A DNA stretch of 64,000 nucleotides from Takakia lepidozioides (lineage: Eukaryota > Streptophyta > Takakiopsida > Takakiales > Takakiaceae), in contig CM060732.1 in NCBI GenBank assembly GCA_030704615.1, positions 27,378,053 to 27,442,052 on the forward strand. The letters are read 5' to 3'. The notes beneath the pieces were generated by a model. That model did no database searches. It saw only the letters and a program-made list of their open reading frames with translations, and was not told the DNA's origin. This document shows positions 59,040 to 64,000 of the stretch, one piece after another. Positions within the stretch are counted from its first letter, which is position 1. Each line of letters opens with the position of its first letter. Position numbers and translations under genes: made by a program.

Positions 59040-59870
59040 TCGCCTACCTCCTAGATGGAAATTCGTCGCCGGTTTTCCATCCAGCCGTGCTCCCGCTTAC
59101 CTGCTGGATGGAAATTCGGGGACGGTTTTCCATCCTGCAGCGCTCCGGTTTACTTGCAGGATAGAAATTCGTCGCTGGTTTTCCATCCGGGGATGTTCTC
59201 TGTCGGCCAGGTGTCAGTCTCTCCCCGCGAGACGACTTCATCCGACCGGCCACGGATGGAAATTCGGCGCCGTTTTTCCATCCGGGGGATGTTCTCTCTC
59301 GGCCAAGTGTCGGCCTCTCCCCCCGAGACGACTTCATCCGGGCGGCCTCGGATGGAAATTCGGCGCCGTTTTTCCATCCGGAGGATAATATATGTCGGCC
59401 AGGTGACCGCCTCTCCCCCCGAGACGACTTCATCCGACGGGCCTTGGATGGAAATTCGGCGCCATTTGTCCATCCGGGGGATGTTCTCTCTCGGCCAGGT
59501 GTCGGCCTCTCCCCCCGAGACGACTTCATCCGGGCGGCCTCGGATGGAAATTCGGTGTCGTTTCTCCATCCGGGGGATGTTCTCTCTCGGCCAGGTGTCA
59601 GCCTCTCCCCCCGAGACGACTTCACCCGAACGGCCTCGGATGGAAATTCAGCGCCGTTTTTCCTCCCACTTACCTGCTGGATGGAAATTCGGCGCCGGTT
59701 TTCCATCCTGCAGCGCTCCGGTTTACCTGCAGGATGGAAATTCGTCGCTGATTTTCCATCCGGCGGCTCCTGGATGAGAACGTCTCGGCCGGAGGAGGGC
59801 CACGTTGCATCCTACTTTATCCGCTGGATGGAAATTCGGCGCCGTTTTTTCCATCCAGCGGGCGAATGAT
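59040..59870 (-). repeat. Hairpin tandem array, copy B, right arm (inverted)
   Basis: Counterpart of 40,190-40,910: about ten units or half units with GGATGGAAATTCGGCGCCG, TTTTTCCATCC and GAGACGACTTCATCC. Unlike the left arm it has not expanded relative to copy A. Confidence 0.9.
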
Positions 59871-60106
59871 AAATTCTCGGGGGGAGGGTGGGCCAAGTGG
59901 GGCTTGTGGCCGACCTCCATACCTGTGACATTTAAGGGCGCAGTTGCGCATTAAATGTCCTCCGCCGTCAATTTTGAACCGGATGTTCTGCACAGATTCC
60001 GTGCTTGCTTCCCAGATACGCCTTCGACACCTGATGTGACGGGTGGATGAAGTTCCACTCGAGGCCTGTACGCACGCATTCTGTGGGCGATTTTTTCTTT
60101 TACCTT

Positions 60107-60286
60107 ATGCCGCGTGGAGAAGGGCGTGGCTCTCCTGAGAGAAACCCCACATCCAGACCGCGGCGCAAACTGAAGCCTTTGTACTACGGGCGGCGTCCAA
60201 CGTCTCGCATGGCCAAACTGAAGCTCCAGCAGGAGATCCCCTTGTCTTGCTCACAGCCTGCGCCAACTGAAGCCGAACACTCTCAG
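60107..60286 (+). CDS. Conserved 60-codon basic exon, copy B
   Basis: Counterpart of 41,166-41,345, with residue changes such as K5E and I13R (PRGEGRGSPERNPTSRPRR). The acceptor-like TTTTACAG of copy A is lost (TTTTACCTTATG), and the frame is open further upstream to 60,047. The GCAAG donor-like site is kept. The rest of the gene is missing here. Confidence 0.4.
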
Positions 60287-60356
60287 GCAAGCCCCTTCCT
60301 CTTTCGCTTTGTGTAACATGTGCGGTCTTCTTCGCTTTGTTTTGTTTGTTTTGGCA

Positions 60357-60730
60357 TCTTCAGCCTGGCAGCCATGGAAGTGCATGGTTGCATCACAAAA
60401 GCAGGAGTTGGTGAGAAGAATGATGAAGGTCAGAGGGGTTAGAAAGGAGCCAGGTCATTGCTACATTGAGATTTGCAACAGGGTGCACACCTTCGCTGTA
60501 GATGACAGGTTGCATCCCAGAATTAAGGAAATCCATGCTGAGTTGAGAAGATAGTCTAGGCAGATAAAGTGCCTTCAAAACATTTCACCTTGTTTTCTCC
60601 TCTTATCAAAATCGTCATTAAATTTTCATGTTGATTTCTGCAAGTTACTGGTTGAGTGAACCTTTGATAGTTTGCAATGCGTGTGCAAAGCCGACAACTC
60701 TGGAGAAGGCTGCTTCTGCATGTGATTGTT
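60357..60730 (+). pseudogene. Chimeric PPR fragments inside MULE copy B
   Basis: A PPR L-motif scrap (AGCCTGGCAGCC..GAAGTGCATGGTTGCATCAC) is joined directly to the E+ region at 60,416-60,556, which reads MMKVRGVRKEPGHCYIEICN and FAVDDRLHPRIKEIHAELRR, then TAG. PPR 5' flank motif (CATTTCACCTTGTTTTCTCC) and a second L-motif scrap (TTTGCAATGCGTGTGCAAAGC) follow. The order differs from any whole PPR gene here, so it was assembled from pieces. Copy A retains a shorter form. Confidence 0.8.
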
Positions 60731-60838
60731 AGGCATTGCTTGGGTTTGTTTTCATTGTTGTTCCACGATTGTTGCGATGGTGGTTGCGATGGTGGTTTTC
60801 ATTGCGATGGTGGTTCTCACGATTGTTGAGGATAACAG

Positions 60839-61556
60839 AGCTTTGCCTTGAGGGCAGGGGTTCGGTACACAAGAGGGGCTGCCCCTGTGGTGGGGGCAGT
60901 GGCAGCGATAGGTACGGGGGGCCGAAGCACCCTTGAGTGCCCAAGGCACTCAAGAAGGCGGAGGCGTTCACTAGGTGGAGCCCCGCACACCGGGTTGCGG
61001 TGGGGGTGGCTCCACAAGGGGTGGTGGTAGCTTAGCGGGACTTAGTGGGGGTGGCATAGGACTCACCATGGGGCGGAGACCTTGTGGTGGGAATTGTGGG
61101 GAGTCTTGGGACTCATCACGGTCCAATGGGGCCGTGGTGGGTGGGCCAAGACTCACCGTGACTCATCACCGGGAATCAAGGGTCGTCGTGATGGTTCGCC
61201 ATAAAATGGCATGGTTGTTTGTGAAACCCCCGCGGACAGCCACAGAAGTATATATAGGGAGTAGTAACCCCGAGAACGGTGCAAGCCCGTTGGTGACCAA
61301 AAACTAGTGAGTAAGCGAGCGGGCCGGAGAGCGACCAAGGAGTGGGGAGCTATTCCGGACTGCCATATACCAAAGGGAATTTCCACTAGGCCCAAATAGG
61401 TGGAGGGTCTTTGGGAAGAGGGAAGGGGGACCGTTATGTCCCGGTGAGCAGCCAAAGCTTGAAGTTGGCCCGACGGCCAAGTTGGGAGTTAGGCGCGCGC
61501 ATCAAAGCAAGTAACTATGATTTGAAGGGGAGCTTACCAAAGTGAGGTGTGCGACG
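60839..61556 (+). mobile_element. LTR of a chromovirus-type element, plus orientation, 5' truncated
   Basis: Inverse copy of 62,190-62,919. It lacks roughly the first eleven bases (TGTCGCGGCCC in the other copy). It has a TATA stretch at 61,250-61,258 (GTATATATAGGGAG) and ends at GTGCGAC just before a primer-binding site. Confidence 0.8.
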
Positions 61557-61557
61557 C

Positions 61558-61570
61558 TTGGCATCAGAGC
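61558..61570 (+). other. Primer-binding site, initiator tRNA-Met type
   Basis: TTGGCATCAGAGC lies two bases after the LTR end. The plant consensus is TGGTATCAGAGC (established knowledge), so one base differs. It identifies the preceding LTR as a 5' LTR. Confidence 0.65.
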
Positions 61571-62189
61571 TTAGAGTTCAGTACGCGATCGTCCTTGGGA
61601 TTGGCCTCATCATGGGGTCGGGGAAGCCAACGGCGGAGCGGCGGTGGGTGGGGCTGAGGCGCGGCGTAGAGGTGGTGGGGGGCAGCAGGAGTCAAGGGTC
61701 GTGGTGGTGGTTTGCCAGAAATTGGGTGGGCTGGTTATGGAATCCCCATGGACAGCTGTAGAAGTATCTATAAGGGGTACGACCTGACCGGTTGGAACTT
61801 TGGCCGCAAAAAAACGCTGCTCACAGGGCGCGTGCCTCCCCACGGGGATGCATCCATGTGCGGGCTGAGCACCCAGTATGCGATGAGTGGTATGAGTGGC
61901 GTGCCTAGAAGCGCGCGCAGCTTCAGAACACACGAGAAGCGTGCGCTCGCCGGGCCGACGCCAATCAATGATTGGAAGGCGAGGGTGTGACTCCCGCCGA
62001 AGAGGGTGAGTTTTGTATCGGATACGCTGTGACGCAAATGGTGTGTAAGAAACAATATGCGGGAAGCGGGTGCTCATTGCTGGTGTGGGGTGCTAGAGCC
62101 CGTGGTCGGCAGTCGGCGCGTCGCCCCGCTCGATCCCACGGCTCCCTTGGGCCAGCCTCCAGGGAGGAGTGATGGCGCCAGGGAGTCGT
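61571..62189. other. Remnant internal region between opposite LTRs
   Basis: No gag or pol is seen. Sequence at about 61,683-61,800 (GTCAAGGGTCGTGG, GACAGCTGTAGAAGTATCTA) is a diverged copy of LTR sequence at 61,172-61,270, so another LTR fragment is nested here. Confidence 0.5.
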
Positions 62190-62919
62190 TGTCGCGCACC
62201 TCACTTCGATAGGCTCCCCTTCAAGTCATAGTTACTCGCTTTGATGCGCGCGCCTGACTCCCAACCTGGCCGCCTGGGCCAACTTGGAGCTTCGGCTGCT
62301 CACCGGGACATAACGGTCCCCCTTCGCTTCCCACTAAACCCTCCACCTATTTGGGACTAGGAGAATTCCCTTTGGTAGATGGCAGTCCGGAACAGCTCCC
62401 CACTCTTTGGTCGCTTTCCGGCTCGCTCGCTTACTCACTAGTTTTTGGTCACCAACGGGCTTGCACCGTTCTCGGGGTCACTACTCCCCCTTATATATAC
62501 TTCTGTAGCTGTCCCCAGGGGTTTCACAACCAGCCATGCCATTTTATGGCGAACCACCACGAAAACCCTTGACTCCCGGTGATGAGTCGCGGTGAGTCTT
62601 GGCCTACTCACTACGGCCCCTATGGACCGTGATGAGTCCCAAGACTCCCCACGACTCCCACCACAAGGTCTCCGCCCCCATGGTGAGTCCTATGCCACCC
62701 CCACTAAGTCCCGCTAAGCTACCACCACCCCTTGTGGAGCCACCCCCACCGCAACCCGGTGTGCGGAGCTCCACCTAGTGAGCGCTTCCGCCTCCTTGGG
62801 TGCCTTGGGCACTCAAGGGTGCTTCAGCCCCCCATACCTATCGCTGCCGCTGCCCCCACCACAGGGGCAACCCCTCATGTGTCCCGACCCCTTTGCCCTC
62901 AAGGCAAAGGGCCGCGACA
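62190..62919 (-). mobile_element. Complete LTR of a chromovirus, minus orientation
   Basis: Read on the minus strand it starts TGTCGCGGCCC and ends GGTGCGCGACA, with short terminal inverted repeats TGTCGC/GCGACA. It is the 3' LTR position for the minus-strand pol that ends at 63,824. No 5-bp target duplication is evident at the two ends. Confidence 0.8.
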
Positions 62920-62930
62920 CACACCCCTAC
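62920..62930 (-). other. Polypurine tract candidate
   Basis: The minus strand reads GGTAGGGGTGTG immediately before the LTR start TGTCGCGG, where the plus-strand primer of LTR elements lies. Confidence 0.5.
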
Positions 62931-63823
62931 CAACAGGGAGTCGATGTCCTCATCGACTTGTTCATTTTGTAGAAACGAACATCCAAGTTGTGGCGTCTCA
63001 CATCAAGGAGTTTGTTTCCGTACCATGGCGTCCCATGGCAAAGAACCAAACCCCACACTTGACTCTACTCTCCACTAGCTAGTTCGGCCGACTTCCTCCA
63101 AGTCCCGGCCAAGGGTGGAGCCTCTCCAGCTCCTCCCAGTGCACTCTTCTTGGCCTACTTCAAGGCCAAGGAACGATCCTCCCCGAGGATTGAATCGCCT
63201 TACTGCAACAACATTGCTTGCGATCGCTCATGATGCCGCTTTTGGCATCACCTTGAGCAAGGGTTCACCTGGAACCCTCTTTGACTAGGAAGATAACCTT
63301 GAACCAACCGTGCGCCCCAATCACTACAATTGGGTCCGCCTTGGAATGCTGGCCTGAGGTACGGGAACACGCCGAAGCCGCACTACGACTTCGTCCCGAG
63401 GCTACACGATTATAGTACGTGAACGGAAGCACGTAGCTTCCGCGGTAGCCCGCACTACAAGGCAACCCCCTCGGTAGCGCAGTTATAGTACGCGCACGCG
63501 CCAGGTGCGCACTAGCACGTGAACTCCCAAAGAAGGCACAAGTTTCCTTGCCCCTTGGATGGGAGTCACCCGATTTCGGCACTGCGCAAACACACGATTA
63601 ACCCAATTTACCTCTCCCGCTTTTGTAAGCTAGCATGCCTTCTACACACTAGCCAACCATACCATGCATCGCCATTCCAAACAAAAATAGGAAGCACAAC
63701 ATTTTGAAACATTTCATTTAAAGCAAATTTTGTACAATAGAAGTTTTTGCAATTGGATTCCTGAGCTAGCTAAGCCGGGCTAAGCATGCATTTCCTCCCC
63801 CACGCTCCAAGGTTGATGTCCCA
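62931..63823 (-). other. Non-coding region between pol and 3' LTR
   Basis: About 0.9 kb without a gene. Around 63,405-63,500 a TTATAGTACG(T/C)G motif occurs twice with several GC-rich short repeats. Confidence 0.5.
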
Positions 63824-64000
63824 TCAACGCTTCTTCCGCTTTTGAGGTCGCCCTTCGAAAGCTGCAACCGCCTCGGATGCGTTTCCCATTTCTGAGGCAC
63901 GCACCCAAGATGCCTCCACATGATGATAGCCCTTCCATTTGACGAGATACTCCGTTTCTCGGTTCCTGAACCTCCTCGACTTAAGTATTGCCTCCACCTC
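63824..64000 (-). CDS. Chromodomain end of a Ty3/gypsy chromovirus integrase (partial)
   Basis: The last 58 codons of a polyprotein, entering from the right edge of the window. VEAILKSRRFRNRETEYLVK followed by WKGYHHVEASWV is a chromodomain with the aromatic positions expected of chromovirus integrases, which guide insertion to chromatin (family knowledge). A basic tail (GRPQKRKKR) and TGA at 63,824 follow. The reading frame is intact as far as visible. Confidence 0.85.
   Translation of the reverse strand, partial: EVEAILKSRRFRNRETEYLVKWKGYHHVEASWVRASEMGNASEAVAAFEGRPQKRKKR

Larger units (their letters stand above)
50532..60838 (-). mobile_element. Large MULE copy B with expanded hairpin arrays
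   Basis: Same plan as copy A but about 3.4 kb longer, mainly because the left hairpin array has about 28 units instead of 7 and because the C-terminal transposase part is retained. The left end (GAGGTTAGTTATTTCATGAG) lies inside hAT coding-like sequence. The right end joins a 5'-truncated LTR at 60,838/60,839, so its original right side may be lost. Confidence 0.75.

Overview
The window is nuclear DNA from a land plant, most likely a seed-free vascular plant such as a fern (inference). The evidence is plant-type telomere units (TTTAGGG), intron-less PPR-DYW genes with unusually uniform repeat modules, a spliced plant-like DNA primase small-subunit gene, and a very high density of transposable elements of several classes. 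I see no rRNA, no complete tRNA, and no organellar or bacterial operon structure.

Layout. 0-1 kb: a broken Ty3/gypsy pol fragment (-). 3.4-12.6 kb: two PPR-DYW genes facing tail to tail as a large inverted duplication; the + copy (4,573-7,050) is open and the - copy (8,398-11,683) is frameshifted. 12.8-15.2 kb: the 3' part of a Mutator-like (MULE) transposase element (+). 16.3-18.5 kb: a decayed transposase-like gene I cannot assign to a described superfamily. 18.8-21.7 kb: seven correctly ordered exons of the DNA primase small subunit (-), the only clear housekeeping gene, with no 3' exons visible. 22.4-28.6 kb: a decayed PPR copy followed by a third long PPR-DYW gene, open over 1,027 codons (-). 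28.8-31.1 kb: a SINE-like element, a PPR scrap and a few coiled-coil exons. 32.1-34.6 kb: a Penelope-like reverse transcriptase (-), with a roughly 0.9-1.1 kb repeat unit bounded by telomere-type repeats; two more units lie at 45.7-47.2 kb. 34.8-41.7 kb and 50.5-60.8 kb: two large copies of the same MULE in the same orientation, each with head-to-head arrays of a ~96-bp hairpin unit with a GGCGCC core. A multi-exon gene with a ParB/sulfiredoxin-like motif follows the first copy (41.9-45.6 kb). 48.5-50.5 kb: a hAT transposase pseudogene with an upstream array of GCGACCACC hairpins, cut off where the second MULE copy begins. 60.8-64 kb: chromovirus LTRs in opposite orientation, a tRNA-Met-type primer site, and the end of an integrase chromodomain.

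How the parts relate. The PPR genes are probably organelle RNA editing factors. They multiplied as blocks that include about 1 kb of 5' flank and up to 0.7 kb of 3' flank, and pieces of those blocks are scattered through the window. Both large MULE copies carry PPR-derived fragments near the same end, which looks like Pack-MULE-style capture. The most novel candidates are the MULE with its symmetric GGCGCC hairpin arrays (possibly including the ParB-like gene), the telomere-bounded Penelope-like element, and the unassigned transposase-like gene at 16-18.5 kb. Most transposon genes here are damaged. All family assignments come from reading motifs; no database search was run.
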